A stretch of 64,000 nucleotides of DNA, from the NCBI GenBank assembly GCA_022647765.1, contig JALCLH010000012.1, positions 1 through 64,000 on the forward strand, in the 5' to 3' direction. Origin of the DNA: Acidipropionibacterium sp. (GTDB lineage: Bacteria; Actinomycetota; Actinomycetes; Propionibacteriales; Propionibacteriaceae). Of this stretch, positions 26,117 to 35,383 are shown piece by piece (position 1 is the stretch's first letter; each line of letters starts with the position of its first letter). The notes beneath the pieces are model-generated. The model had not been told where the DNA came from. It searched no databases and worked only from the letters and a program-made list of their open reading frames with translations. Made by a program: the position numbers and the translations under genes.

Positions 26117-27049
26117 CTACTTCCCCTCGAAGATGCCCTCGACCTCGGCCCGGGTGACCTCGCCCAGGCCGGAATGACTCCAGTGCGGGTCGTGGTCCTT
26201 GTCGACCAGCTGGGCCCGGACCCCCTCGCAGAAATCCGGGCGCCGCATGAAGGCTCGCCCGAGCAACCGGTCGGTGGCCAGCACCTCCTCGACATCGCCG
26301 GCCCCCTCGGCCCGCCGGACGGCCTCCAGGGCCACCGCCACCGATATCGGGCAGCGGGTCGCGATGAGATCGGCGGCCTGGCGGGCCTCGGCCTCGGGAC
26401 GGCTACTCAGCGCCTCGACGATCTGGACCGGATCGACAAAGTCGTAGCAGGCCTCGATCCATCCGGCGCTGCGGGCCAACTCACTGTCCTGCGGTCGCAC
26501 ATCCAGCTCGGTGCCGTTCTCGTCGACCACCGCGTCGACGAGCCCGGCCCACAGGGCCGATGCCGCGTCGATGGAGGAGCCGGTCATCGCCAGATGCCGC
26601 CCGGTCAGCCGGGGTGCGCGGGAGAGCTCGAAGGTGACTCCGACGTCGGGCCACAACCCGATCCCGACCTCCGGCATCGCCAGCACGAGATCCTGGCGCG
26701 CCTCAACCCGCAGCCGCAGCGACAGGCCGAGCCCGCCTCCCATGCTGATGCCGTGCAGATGCGCGGTACCGGCACCGATCCGGGCGATCGCCAGGTCGAG
26801 GTCGTACTCGGCCTCCAGCCAGTCCCCCGCCGCGCTCGGGTCCCGAAGGGCAAGGGAGCGCAGCTCGCGGATGTCCGCGCCGGCGCAGAACCCCTTGTCC
26901 CCGGCACCCGACAGTTCGATCCGCTCGGCACCGGTCAGCTCCTCACGAAGGGTGGCGAGCATCGGGCCGGTCAGGGCGTTGATCGCCCTGGGCCGGTTCA
27001 GCTCGACGGCCACCGTTCCGGCCTCCCGGCCGATATTCAGATCATTCAT
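26117..27049 (-). CDS. 3-hydroxyisobutyryl-CoA hydrolase (crotonase superfamily)
   Basis: It is 310 residues. The crotonase core is visible: LNRPRAINALTGPML, FCAGADIREL, and the oxyanion region HGISMGGGLGLSL. The C-terminal block RPDFCEGVRAQLVDKDHDPHW is characteristic of the HIBCH branch rather than enoyl-CoA hydratases. It would release 3-hydroxyisobutyrate from its CoA ester in valine breakdown, a route that feeds propionyl-CoA. The start at 27049 overlaps the stop of the mannosyltransferase gene, so the two are co-transcribed. Confidence 0.85.
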   Translation of the reverse strand: MNDLNIGREAGTVAVELNRPRAINALTGPMLATLREELTGAERIELSGAGDKGFCAGADIRELRSLALRDPSAAGDWLEAEYDLDLAIARIGAGTAHLHGISMGGGLGLSLRLRVEARQDLVLAMPEVGIGLWPDVGVTFELSRAPRLTGRHLAMTGSSIDAASALWAGLVDAVVDENGTELDVRPQDSELARSAGWIEACYDFVDPVQIVEALSSRPEAEARQAADLIATRCPISVAVALEAVRRAEGAGDVEEVLATDRLLGRAFMRRPDFCEGVRAQLVDKDHDPHWSHSGLGEVTRAEVEGIFEGK

Positions 27050-28634
27050 CACTGCTGTCCTCTCCGGATCGATTGCGGCGGAACCGGCCCAACCAGGCCC
27101 AGCCCTGACCGGTGGTGTGCTCCCGCCAGACCAGCCGGGCCAGCAGCACCACCGCCGCGGTCGCCCCGAGTGCGACGTAGTCGTGGCGCCAGGACAGGTT
27201 GATCGCCCCATAGGCCAGCAGGACGACGGTGGTCCAGGTGGCCGGGCGCACATAGCGTTCCGCGTTGTCGACCAGGGGAAGCAGCAGGAACCCCCACATC
27301 ACATACCAGGAGTGCAGGGCCGGGGCGGCCAGGGTGACCGTGAGATAGGCCAGCGCCAGGAAGGTCAGGGGCCGTCGCGGCAGCTCCCGGACGGCCAGGA
27401 TGACGATGACGACGACCCCGCAGACCAGGCCGACCGTCTGACTGACCTGGATGGCGCTCACCGCGGCCCCGGTGGCGCCGAACAGGGTGAGCACCTGGCG
27501 GATCCCCAGCCCGATCAGGGTCGCGGGCGAGACGGTGATGACCATGCCGGGCACATCCACCGCGTGATACCAGCCGAAGCCCAGGCCGGTGAGCCAGGAG
27601 ACCAGGCTGAAGGAGCCCACCGACAGGGCGAGCGAACCGAGGATCCTTCCCACCGCCGCCATCACGTCGCGACCGGACCAGGACTCCATCGGATGCCTGA
27701 TCAGGGGCAGCGCCAGGGCCGCCATGAAGGCCGGCTGCTTGATCGCCGCCGCGACCCCGATGACCAGCGCCCCCGCCAGCCAGGCCCGGTCCGCCAGGGT
27801 GGCGATGAACAGCGCCAGCACCACCAGACCCATCATCAGGGAGTCGTTGTGGGCCCCGCCGATGAAGTCGATCACCAGGATCGGGTTGAGCGTGGCGAAC
27901 CACGCCGCGAAGTGCGGGTCGTGACCGGTGCGCCGGGCCAGTCGGGGGATGAGCAGCCCGATCAGGATGACGCCGATCAGCGCGGACGCCCTCATTCCCA
28001 CCGCCGACCAGTAGGGGTTCTGATGGGCCACCAGCACCACCAGATGCTGGATCTGGATGGCGAGCGGCCCGTACGGCGTCTTCGTGTAGCGCCACTCCTG
28101 GGCGACCTGATCGGCGAAGGCTCCCGGCAGCAATCCCGGATATCCGTCGTAGGGGCTGATGTCGTTGATCACCAGCCAGCCCTGGGCGGCGTAGGAGTAG
28201 GCGTCGTGACTGAAGATCGGCGGGGCGAGCAGCAGGGGCAGTCCCCACACCCCCAGCACCGCCCAGGGGTGGACGCCGGCGCGGATTCCGCGCGGCCGGT
28301 TCGGGCCATGGTTGGGCTTCAGCCGCAGCCAGGCGTCGATGAGCAGGCCCACCCCGGCCAGCGCCAGGACCGTGCCGATGAACCGCCAGCTGGGGCCGAC
28401 CAGTCCGAACCGGCCGAGCCGGGACCACCAGGGCGAGTTGTTGGGAAGATAGGCGGGGGTCAGCGATCCCATCGCGATCAGCCCGGTGCCGATCAGCCCC
28501 TCCAGCACGGCGGGGGTGGCCCAGGCCATCGCATAGCTCCGCGCGGCGCGGCGCAGGAAGCGCATGGAGCGGTCCAGGCGACGCCGGGACGCGGTCCGGG
28601 CGGTCGCCTCCCCGGACCAGTCGACGTTGCGCAC
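27042..28634 (-). CDS. mptB: Polyprenol-phosphate-mannose-dependent alpha-1,6-mannosyltransferase, MptB-like
   Basis: It is 530 residues of GT-C fold with about a dozen transmembrane segments. The first extracytoplasmic loop has the family signature IFSHDAYSYAAQGWL with the catalytic Asp, followed by SPYDGYPG and the WRYTKTPYGP motif. MptB extends the mannan backbone of lipomannan and lipoarabinomannan in mycobacteria and corynebacteria; here it would serve lipomannan synthesis at the outer membrane leaflet. Divergently oriented from korA. Confidence 0.85.
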   Translation of the reverse strand: MRNVDWSGEATARTASRRRLDRSMRFLRRAARSYAMAWATPAVLEGLIGTGLIAMGSLTPAYLPNNSPWWSRLGRFGLVGPSWRFIGTVLALAGVGLLIDAWLRLKPNHGPNRPRGIRAGVHPWAVLGVWGLPLLLAPPIFSHDAYSYAAQGWLVINDISPYDGYPGLLPGAFADQVAQEWRYTKTPYGPLAIQIQHLVVLVAHQNPYWSAVGMRASALIGVILIGLLIPRLARRTGHDPHFAAWFATLNPILVIDFIGGAHNDSLMMGLVVLALFIATLADRAWLAGALVIGVAAAIKQPAFMAALALPLIRHPMESWSGRDVMAAVGRILGSLALSVGSFSLVSWLTGLGFGWYHAVDVPGMVITVSPATLIGLGIRQVLTLFGATGAAVSAIQVSQTVGLVCGVVVIVILAVRELPRRPLTFLALAYLTVTLAAPALHSWYVMWGFLLLPLVDNAERYVRPATWTTVVLLAYGAINLSWRHDYVALGATAAVVLLARLVWREHTTGQGWAWLGRFRRNRSGEDSSDE

Positions 28635-28866
28635 CGCCTCAGCCTATCTGCGGAGCTCGAGGGAGTCTGCCGGGGATCTTCGCGAGCACACCCCAGGGGC
28701 CACCGCGAGCACACCACCGGACCCACCGCACACACAGCATGACGTCCACCATCTGAGCGTCAGTCCCAATATGCGGACAATCTCACCCCTCGGAGATTCG
28801 ACGGTGTCCGATGGTAGCCTCGAAAATCGGCCACACCTGAGCACCACCATGAGGAAAGAGGTCTCA
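28635..28866. other. Divergent control region between mptB and korA
   Basis: 232 bases with no gene. CGCGAGCACACC is directly repeated at 28681-28692 and 28704-28715, 23 bases apart, which could be a two-turn operator. I see no convincing promoter. Confidence 0.4.
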
Positions 28867-30843
28867 GTGCCCACCACAACACACGCAGAACCGTCCGCTC
28901 CGTCGGCGCCGGCCCCGAGCAGTATCCAGCGCGACGTCCAGTCCCTCGACCGGGTCGTCATCCGCTTCGCCGGCGACTCCGGCGACGGGATGCAGCTCAC
29001 CGGGGACCGGTTCACCGCCGAGTCCGCGGTCCACGGCAACGATATTTCCACCCTGCCGAGCTTCCCCGCCGAGATCCGCGCCCCCCAGGGCACCATCCCC
29101 GGCGTCTCGAGCTTCCAGGTCCACTTCGCCGACTACGACATCGTCACCCCCGGGGACCAGCCCGATGTGCTGGTGGCGATGAATCCGGCGGCCCTTGCGG
29201 CCAACCTCAAGGACATCCGCCGCGGCGGGCTGATCCTGCTCGACACCGCAGAGTTCACCAAGCGCAACCTCAAGAAGGCCGAGTTCGCCGACGACCCGCG
29301 CACCGACGGCACGCTGGAGTCCTACCAGGTGGTCGAGCTCGACCTCACCTCCCTGGCGGTCGGCGCCGTCGAGAAGTTCGACCTGGGCCGCAAGAACTCC
29401 GAGCGGTCCAAGAACATGTTCGCCCTGGGCCTGCTGAGCTGGCTCTACGGACGCCCGCTGAAGCCCAGCGAGAGGTTCCTCGAGTCGAAGTTCGGCAAGA
29501 AGCCCGCGATCCGCGACGCCAATATCGCGGCCCTGCACGCCGGTCACGCCTATGGCGAGACCTGCGAGCTGTTCACCGTGCGCTACGAGGTCTCCCCCGC
29601 ACCGGCGCCGGCCGGGCGCTACCGGCAGATCACCGGCAACCAGGCCACCGCGCTCGGCCTGGTCACCGGCGCCAATCGCGCCGGGCTGCAGCTCCTGCTG
29701 GGCTCCTACCCGATCACCCCGGCCTCCGACATCCTCCACGAGCTGTCCAAGTACAAGGCGCACAACGTCATCACCTTCCAGGCCGAGGACGAGATCGGCG
29801 GTGTCGGAGCCGCTCTGGGCGCTTCATTCGCCGGGAATCTCGGCGTCACGACGACCTCGGGGCCCGGCATGACCCTGAAGGCCGAGACGATCGGGCTGGC
29901 GGTGATGACCGAGCTGCCGCTGGTCGTCGTCGACGTGCAGCGCGCCGGTCCGTCCACCGGGATGCCCACCAAGCCCGAGCAGGCCGACCTGCTCGAGGCG
30001 ATGTTCGGGCGCAACGGGGAGTCCCCGGTCGCCGTCATCGCGGCGAAGTCCCCCTCCGACTGCTTCGCGACCGCCGTGGAGGCCTGCCGAATCGCCATCA
30101 AGTACCGGACGCCGGTCGTGATGCTCTCCGACGGCTACCTGGGCAATGGCGCAGAGCCGTGGGAGATCCCGAACCTGGCCGAGATCCCGAGGATCGACCC
30201 CGGCTTCGCCACCGGGCCGAACGCCACCGCGGCCGACGGCTCCGAGCGCTTCCTGCCCTACAAGCGGGATCCCGAGACCCTGGTCCGGCCCTGGGCGATT
30301 CCCGGGACGAAGGGCCTGGAGCACCGGATCGGCGGCCTCGAGAAGGCCGCGAACTTCGGCAATATCTCCTACGACCCCGCGAACCACGAGGAGATGGTGC
30401 ACGCCCGGGCCGCCAAGATCGCCGGCATCGTCCGCGACATCGACGACCTGGAGGTCGACGACCCGACCGGCGACGCCGACGTGCTGGTGCTCGGCTGGGG
30501 ATCGACCTACGGGCCGATCACCGCGGCGGTGCGCCGGGTGCGAGCCTGCGGAGACCGGATCGCCCAGGCGCACCTGCGTCACATCAACCCCTTCCCGGCC
30601 AACATCGGCGAGGTGCTGCACCGGTACCGCCGCGTCGTGCTGCCCGAGATGAACACCGGCCAGCTGGCGATGCTGCTGCGCTCGAAGTTCCTGGTCGACA
30701 TCAAGACCGTCTCCCGGGTCCGCGGCCTGCCGATCTCCCCGGTCGAGCTGTGCGAGGTGCTGTGCGGCTACTGCGACGAGTTCACCGGCTCCGACAATGC
30801 GTCCACCCCCACTGCTGCATCGAACGTCTCCAAGGAGGCATGA
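28867..30843 (+). CDS. korA: 2-oxoacid:ferredoxin oxidoreductase subunit alpha (2-oxoglutarate type)
   Basis: It is 658 residues from GTG 28867, chosen because AGGAAAGAGG lies five bases upstream; an ATG six codons earlier is poorly served. The N-terminal gamma domain carries RFAGDSGDGMQLTGDR, and the alpha domain starts near residue 270 with GSYPITPASDILHEL, the YPITP thiamine-side motif. The C-terminal part has HINPFPANIGEVL and CEVLCGYCDEF. With KorB it oxidatively decarboxylates 2-oxoglutarate to succinyl-CoA and reduces ferredoxin, standing in for the usual dehydrogenase complex. Pyruvate cannot be excluded as substrate. Overlaps korB. Confidence 0.92.
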   Translation: MPTTTHAEPSAPSAPAPSSIQRDVQSLDRVVIRFAGDSGDGMQLTGDRFTAESAVHGNDISTLPSFPAEIRAPQGTIPGVSSFQVHFADYDIVTPGDQPDVLVAMNPAALAANLKDIRRGGLILLDTAEFTKRNLKKAEFADDPRTDGTLESYQVVELDLTSLAVGAVEKFDLGRKNSERSKNMFALGLLSWLYGRPLKPSERFLESKFGKKPAIRDANIAALHAGHAYGETCELFTVRYEVSPAPAPAGRYRQITGNQATALGLVTGANRAGLQLLLGSYPITPASDILHELSKYKAHNVITFQAEDEIGGVGAALGASFAGNLGVTTTSGPGMTLKAETIGLAVMTELPLVVVDVQRAGPSTGMPTKPEQADLLEAMFGRNGESPVAVIAAKSPSDCFATAVEACRIAIKYRTPVVMLSDGYLGNGAEPWEIPNLAEIPRIDPGFATGPNATAADGSERFLPYKRDPETLVRPWAIPGTKGLEHRIGGLEKAANFGNISYDPANHEEMVHARAAKIAGIVRDIDDLEVDDPTGDADVLVLGWGSTYGPITAAVRRVRACGDRIAQAHLRHINPFPANIGEVLHRYRRVVLPEMNTGQLAMLLRSKFLVDIKTVSRVRGLPISPVELCEVLCGYCDEFTGSDNASTPTAASNVSKEA

Positions 30844-31968
30844 TGAGTACCGATCAGATCACCTCGCCGACGCCGTCGGCCGGCCTGCCCGCCGGGCTCG
30901 CCGGAGTGCCGCTGGCACTCAGCCCGCTCAAGCGTCGCGACTTCGTCTCCGACCAGGAGGTGCGCTGGTGCCCCGGCTGCGGCGACTACTCGATCCTGTC
31001 GACCTTCCAGGGGGTGCTGCCCGAGCTGGGCATCGCCCGTGAGAACGCCGTCGTCATCTCCGGCATCGGCTGCTCCTCGCGGTTCCCCTACTACATGGAC
31101 GCCTACGGGATGCACTCCATCCACGGCCGCGCCCCCTGCGATCGCCACCGGCGTGGCGATCTCCCGGCCCGATCTGGCGGTCTTCGTCGTCACCGGCGAC
31201 GGGGACGCGCTGTCGATCGGCGGCAACCACCTCATCCACGCGATGCGGCGCAACGTCAATCTCACCATCATCCTGTTCAACAACGAGATCTACGGGCTGA
31301 CCAAGGGCCAGTACTCGCCGACCTCGCAGCAGGGCCTGGTGACCAAGTCCTCCCCGATGGGATCGGTGGACTACCCGTTCAACCCGCTCTCGGTGGCTCT
31401 GGGGGCCGGCTGCTCCTTCGTCGGCCGGGCTATCGACTCCGACCGCAAGAGCCTGGACGCCACCATCGCGGCCGCCGCGAAGCACCGCGGCACGTCGTTT
31501 GTCGAGGTGTACCAGAACTGCCCGATCTTCAACGACGGCGCCTACGACGACTTCAAGGGCCCCGAGGCGGCCGAGCACCTGGTGCGGCTGGTCGACGGCG
31601 AGCCGATCCTGCTCGGCGCCGATCAGGCCCAGGGTGTCGTCCGCGACCCGGTGAGCGGGGCGCTGACCACCGCCGCGGTGGCGGAGGTGGGGATCGACCA
31701 CGTGCTGGTCCACGACTCCCATCGGGTCGACCCGTCGCTGGCCTTCGAGCTGTCTCATCTCACCGATTCCGGAGAGATCAGCCAGACCCCGGTCGGGATC
31801 TTCCGGGACGTCACCAAGCCCGCCTATGACGACATGGTGCGCGACCAGCTGGTCCAGGCCGCCGGAAAGAACACCAGCCGCGAGGCCCATGACGACGCCC
31901 TCCAGTCCCTGCTCAACGGCGTGGACACCTGGACGGTCGGCGAGGATGGAGAGGTGCACGAGGGCTGA
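30843..31968 (+). CDS. korB: 2-oxoacid:ferredoxin oxidoreductase subunit beta, one-base frameshift
   Basis: This is the thiamine diphosphate and 4Fe-4S subunit, about 374 residues after correction. WCPGCGDYSIL and GIGCSSRFPYYM supply cluster cysteines; GDGDALSIGGNHLIHAMRRN is the thiamine motif. The frame breaks at 31132-31136 (five C); removing one base gives HGRAPAIATGVAISRPDL. A perfect AAGGAGG precedes the tandem ATG ATG at 30840-30845, and the start overlaps the korA stop. Both halves are well conserved, so read error is likely. Confidence 0.92.
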
Positions 31969-32035
31969 GCTGCTCCTGACCAAGGGGCACCCGCTTCGGA
32001 GCCCGGTTTCACCGGTCTGTGAATAGGGTGGGGCC

Positions 32036-34030
32036 ATGACTTCTCGCGTTGCGCTCTTCCACGACCTCGATCCCTCGGTGTCCCCCGCTGACGACCTGTA
32101 CCGGCACGTCAACGGCCGCTGGATCGATCGGGCCACGATCCCCGACGACCAGCCGTCGACCGGGTCATTCCGGGTGCTGCGCGACGCCTCCGAGGAGGCC
32201 GTCCACCAGATCCTCGACCAGCTGGCCGACGGGGACGCCGCGGAGCTGATCGCCGCGGCCCCCGAGGCCACCGGCCACGAGGCGGAGCTGCTGGCCGGGC
32301 TGTACGGGCGGTTCATGGACACCGAGGCGGTCGAGGCGGCCGGCGTCTCACCACTGGAGCCGATCCTGGAGCAGGTGGCGGCCATCTCCTCGCCGCAGGA
32401 GCTGGTCGCCTTCCTCGGCCGGGGAGTCCGCCAGGGCCTGGCCGGGCTGTTCTACCTCGAGGAGGAGTCCGACCCCGGCGATCCCGAGCGGTACGTCCCG
32501 TGGACCGGCCAGTCCGGCATCGGCCTGCCCGACGAGGCCTACTACCGGGACGCCGACAAGGCCGACATCCGCACCGCCTACCGGGCCCACATCGAGCGCT
32601 CCCTCGAACTGGCCAATGTCTCCGAGCCCGCGGCAACCGCGGACCGGGTGATGGCCCTGGAGACCGAGATCGCCTCCCACCACTGGGATCAGGTGCGCTG
32701 CCGCGACATGCAGGCCGGCTACAACCCGATGCCCTTCGCCGACCTGGCAGCGAGCCATCCGGGGTTGTTCCTGGACACCTGGCGCGAGGCGGCGGAGATC
32801 CCCGAGGCGGTGCTGGGCACCGTCATCGTCAACCAACCGAGCTTCTTCGACGAGCTGGAGCCGATGCTGTCGGCCGACCGGCTGGAGGACTGGAGGGCGT
32901 GGGCCACCTGGACCGTGGTGCGCAGCTACTCGCCCTACCTGTCCCAGGATCTTGTCCAGCAGAACTTCGAGTTCTACGGACACACCCTCTCGGGCACCCC
33001 GCAGCTGCGGGCCCGCTGGAAGCGCGGCGTCTCCTTCGTCGAGAGTGTGATGGGCGAGGCTCTCGGCAAGTTCTACGTCGCCCGGCACTTCCCGCCGGCC
33101 GCCAAACAGCGGATGGACGCGTTGGTCGCCACCATCCTGGAGGCCTACCGGGTCTCCATCTCGCGGCTGGACTGGATGGGCGAGCAGACCCGCGCCGAGG
33201 CCCTCACCAAGCTGTCGAACTTCCGCCCCAAGATCGGCTATCCGGCCAAGTGGCGGGACTTCAGCGGGCTTCAGCTGCCCGACGGCGGGCTCATCGACGC
33301 GGTGAGGGCCGCCTCCTGGTTCGAGGTGGACCGGATGATCGAGAAGCTCTCGGGTCCGATGGATCCCGACGAGTGGCTGATGTTCCCGCAGACTGTCAAC
33401 GCCTACTACCACCCGCTGCGCAACGAGATCGTCTTCCCGGCCGCGATCCTGCAGCCCCCGTTCTTCGACGTGGAGGCCGATGACGCCGTCAACTACGGCG
33501 CCATCGGCTCGGTCATCGGGCACGAGATCGGCCACGGCTTCGACGACCAGGGCTCGACCTGCGACGGGCACGGCCGACTTCGCGACTGGTGGACCGAGGA
33601 GGACCGGACGGCCTTCAAGGCCCGCACCACCGCCCTCATCGACCAGTACAACGCCCTGGTCCCCTCCCAACTGCTGCCCGACGGGCCGCACGTCAACGGG
33701 GCGCTCACCATCGGGGAGAACATCGGCGATCTGGGCGGGGTGGGGATCGCCTTCCTGGCCCTGACCCTCTCTTTCGCAGAGGCCGGGGAGCCCGCCCCGA
33801 TCGACGGGCTGAGCTGGCAGCAGCGGTTCTTCCTCTCCTACGCCACCATCTGGCAGGGCAAGTACCGCGACGAGGCGCTGCGCTCGCGGATCGCCACCGA
33901 CCCGCACTCCCCCGATGAACTGCGCTGCAACCAGATCGTGCGCAATGTCGACGCCTTCTACGCCGCCTTCGACGTGACGCCGGCGAACGCGCTGTGGCTG
34001 GACCCCGAGCAGCGGGTCACGATCTGGTGA
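32036..34030 (+). CDS. M13 family zinc metallopeptidase (neprilysin/PepO-like)
   Basis: It is 664 residues, the full M13 length. The zinc site is HEIGH at residues 496-500, with the third ligand Glu561 in GENIGDLGG; the substrate-binding NAYY motif lies near residue 462. There is no signal peptide or membrane anchor, so it is a cytoplasmic oligopeptidase of the PepO type. TAGGGT lies at 32024-32029, seven bases before the ATG, and there is no ribosome binding site, consistent with a leaderless message. Intact. Confidence 0.95.
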   Translation: MTSRVALFHDLDPSVSPADDLYRHVNGRWIDRATIPDDQPSTGSFRVLRDASEEAVHQILDQLADGDAAELIAAAPEATGHEAELLAGLYGRFMDTEAVEAAGVSPLEPILEQVAAISSPQELVAFLGRGVRQGLAGLFYLEEESDPGDPERYVPWTGQSGIGLPDEAYYRDADKADIRTAYRAHIERSLELANVSEPAATADRVMALETEIASHHWDQVRCRDMQAGYNPMPFADLAASHPGLFLDTWREAAEIPEAVLGTVIVNQPSFFDELEPMLSADRLEDWRAWATWTVVRSYSPYLSQDLVQQNFEFYGHTLSGTPQLRARWKRGVSFVESVMGEALGKFYVARHFPPAAKQRMDALVATILEAYRVSISRLDWMGEQTRAEALTKLSNFRPKIGYPAKWRDFSGLQLPDGGLIDAVRAASWFEVDRMIEKLSGPMDPDEWLMFPQTVNAYYHPLRNEIVFPAAILQPPFFDVEADDAVNYGAIGSVIGHEIGHGFDDQGSTCDGHGRLRDWWTEEDRTAFKARTTALIDQYNALVPSQLLPDGPHVNGALTIGENIGDLGGVGIAFLALTLSFAEAGEPAPIDGLSWQQRFFLSYATIWQGKYRDEALRSRIATDPHSPDELRCNQIVRNVDAFYAAFDVTPANALWLDPEQRVTIW

Positions 34031-34037
34031 GCCGGTC

Positions 34038-34871
34038 ATGCCCGCGCCGACCCGGATCCCGGACAGCCTGCTCGCGATCGCCGACGCCCAGTCCCAGGTG
34101 GTGTCCCGATCTCAGGCCCTGAACGCCGGCCTGTCTCCTGACAGCCTCCGGGGGCTGGTCTCGGCCGGGCGCTGGGCCACGCTGACACGGGGTATCTTCA
34201 CCACTGACGGAATGGCGGCGGACCGCGCCGGCTGGTTCCAGTGGGCTTGGTGCGGGCTGCTCATCGCCGGTCCCGGTTCATGCCTGGGAGTGCGAGCAGC
34301 TGCCTATCTGAACGGATTCGACGATCAGGCTCGCCCCATCCATGTCTGGTGCCCTGCCGCGCGATCCCTCCCACGCCGCAACCGTGATGCGGGCCTGACG
34401 ACTCATCTGCGATTCGTTCGCGGGACCCGGGATGCCCTCTGGACACCACCGAGAACGTCGGTGAATCGCACCGTGCTCGACCTGTGCTCGCAGGAGGTGG
34501 TCCAGGGCTCGGCGAACGACAATTCCCTGCGCAGCATGGAGGCGGTCCGGGTCCGGATCGAGGAGGGCGTCCGCTACGGAGGGACGACTCTCGAATCCCT
34601 GCTCGCCACCCTGGACAACGCCGAGGACCTCGGTGGTTCACGGACCCGCGGACATGGGACCATCCGGAACGTCCTGAACCTCCTCCTCGTCCAGCAGGAC
34701 CAGCTCAACGGCACTCAATCGCCGGGCAGGCGTCCGATCCCCGTCGACCCATGGTGGCCGGTGCTCACCGGCCCGCCCATCAGACGCTGGTCCCCCCGAC
34801 CCGGGGCAGAGCTGGGCGGGACCGCGGCACTCATGCCGACTCCTGACCGACGGCCGCCAGCCAACCTCTGA
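34038..34871 (+). CDS. AbiEi-type antitoxin-domain protein with a replaced or decayed C-terminus
   Basis: It is 277 residues. The N-terminal helix-turn-helix segment (ADAQSQVVSRSQALNAGLS, then LVSAGRWATLTRGIF) matches the AbiEi_4 domain of type IV antitoxins. Actinobacterial proteins with this start usually continue into a DUF559-like nuclease domain. Here the usual continuation is absent after about residue 195, and the tail is Pro/Arg-rich and runs into a 25-base tandem repeat that supplies the stop. No AbiEii toxin is adjacent. Probably a degenerate or truncated solitary gene. Confidence 0.6.
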   Translation: MPAPTRIPDSLLAIADAQSQVVSRSQALNAGLSPDSLRGLVSAGRWATLTRGIFTTDGMAADRAGWFQWAWCGLLIAGPGSCLGVRAAAYLNGFDDQARPIHVWCPAARSLPRRNRDAGLTTHLRFVRGTRDALWTPPRTSVNRTVLDLCSQEVVQGSANDNSLRSMEAVRVRIEEGVRYGGTTLESLLATLDNAEDLGGSRTRGHGTIRNVLNLLLVQQDQLNGTQSPGRRPIPVDPWWPVLTGPPIRRWSPRPGAELGGTAALMPTPDRRPPANL

Positions 34872-34909
34872 CCAACGGCCCCCAGCCGACTCCTGACCGG
34901 CAGCACCCA
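34835..34909 (+). repeat. Three 25-base tandem repeats over the end of the AbiEi-like gene
   Basis: Units at 34835-34859, 34860-34884 and 34885-34909 each begin GCC(G/A)AC and contain CTGACC; they differ at a handful of positions. The CDS stop lies in the second unit, so the repeat array forms the end of the reading frame. Confidence 0.8.
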
Positions 34910-35383
34910 CACCGATCTCTGTGTGGCGCACCAGCCCCCGCCCTACGGCGGGGCTGGACCGACGTATACGGACCCGCGAGACTCGGGAAATCTGTGCAAT
35001 TTGCGGGAATGAGCCCGGATACGCCGACCTCTCCATCCCGCCATCGGTAGGCCGACCAGCACGGCGCACAGCGAATCCCCTTGTGATCGAGCTGTCTACC
35101 GCTGGAGCTGAAGTGAGGGCATGGACCCTCCTGCGAGAGCCACCGCGCCATTCCCGCAAATTGCACCAATATTGCGAGGCATTCTGATCGGCACCCCCGT
35201 GGAGATCCTCCTCCGGTGCGAGGTCGGCCCCGCCTCGGGAAAGTGCTGTCCCCGCATTGCGGAGGTGGTCCCACGGGCACCTTCTCCCGAGCGAGCCGAG
35301 TCGTGCCTTTCAGCTCTGCACGACCTCGGGAGATGAGGGGTTCGAGGGGACGCGGACGGCTGAGGAGGAAGGGACGCGGAGGA
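34872..35383. other. Gene-free region with an inverted repeat
   Basis: 512 bases with no credible gene. TGCAATTTGCGGGAATG (34995-35011) is repeated exactly in inverse at 35149-35165, enclosing 137 bases. This part is less GC-rich than its neighbours. The remainder has no feature I can name. Confidence 0.6.
34995..35165. repeat. 17-bp perfect terminal inverted repeats around a 137-base segment
   Basis: The arrangement is that of a small non-autonomous element or remnant, but I see no target-site duplication and no transposase. Confidence 0.5.

Noticed and set aside
31987-32023. Possible further copy of the 62 kb repeat flank (TTTC(A)CCGGTCTG) before the peptidase gene
   Set aside because: Only about a dozen bases match and the palindromic core is missing, so it cannot be distinguished from chance.
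34835-34909. CRISPR-like repeat array
   Set aside because: The three 25-base units are contiguous without spacers, and no cas genes are present.
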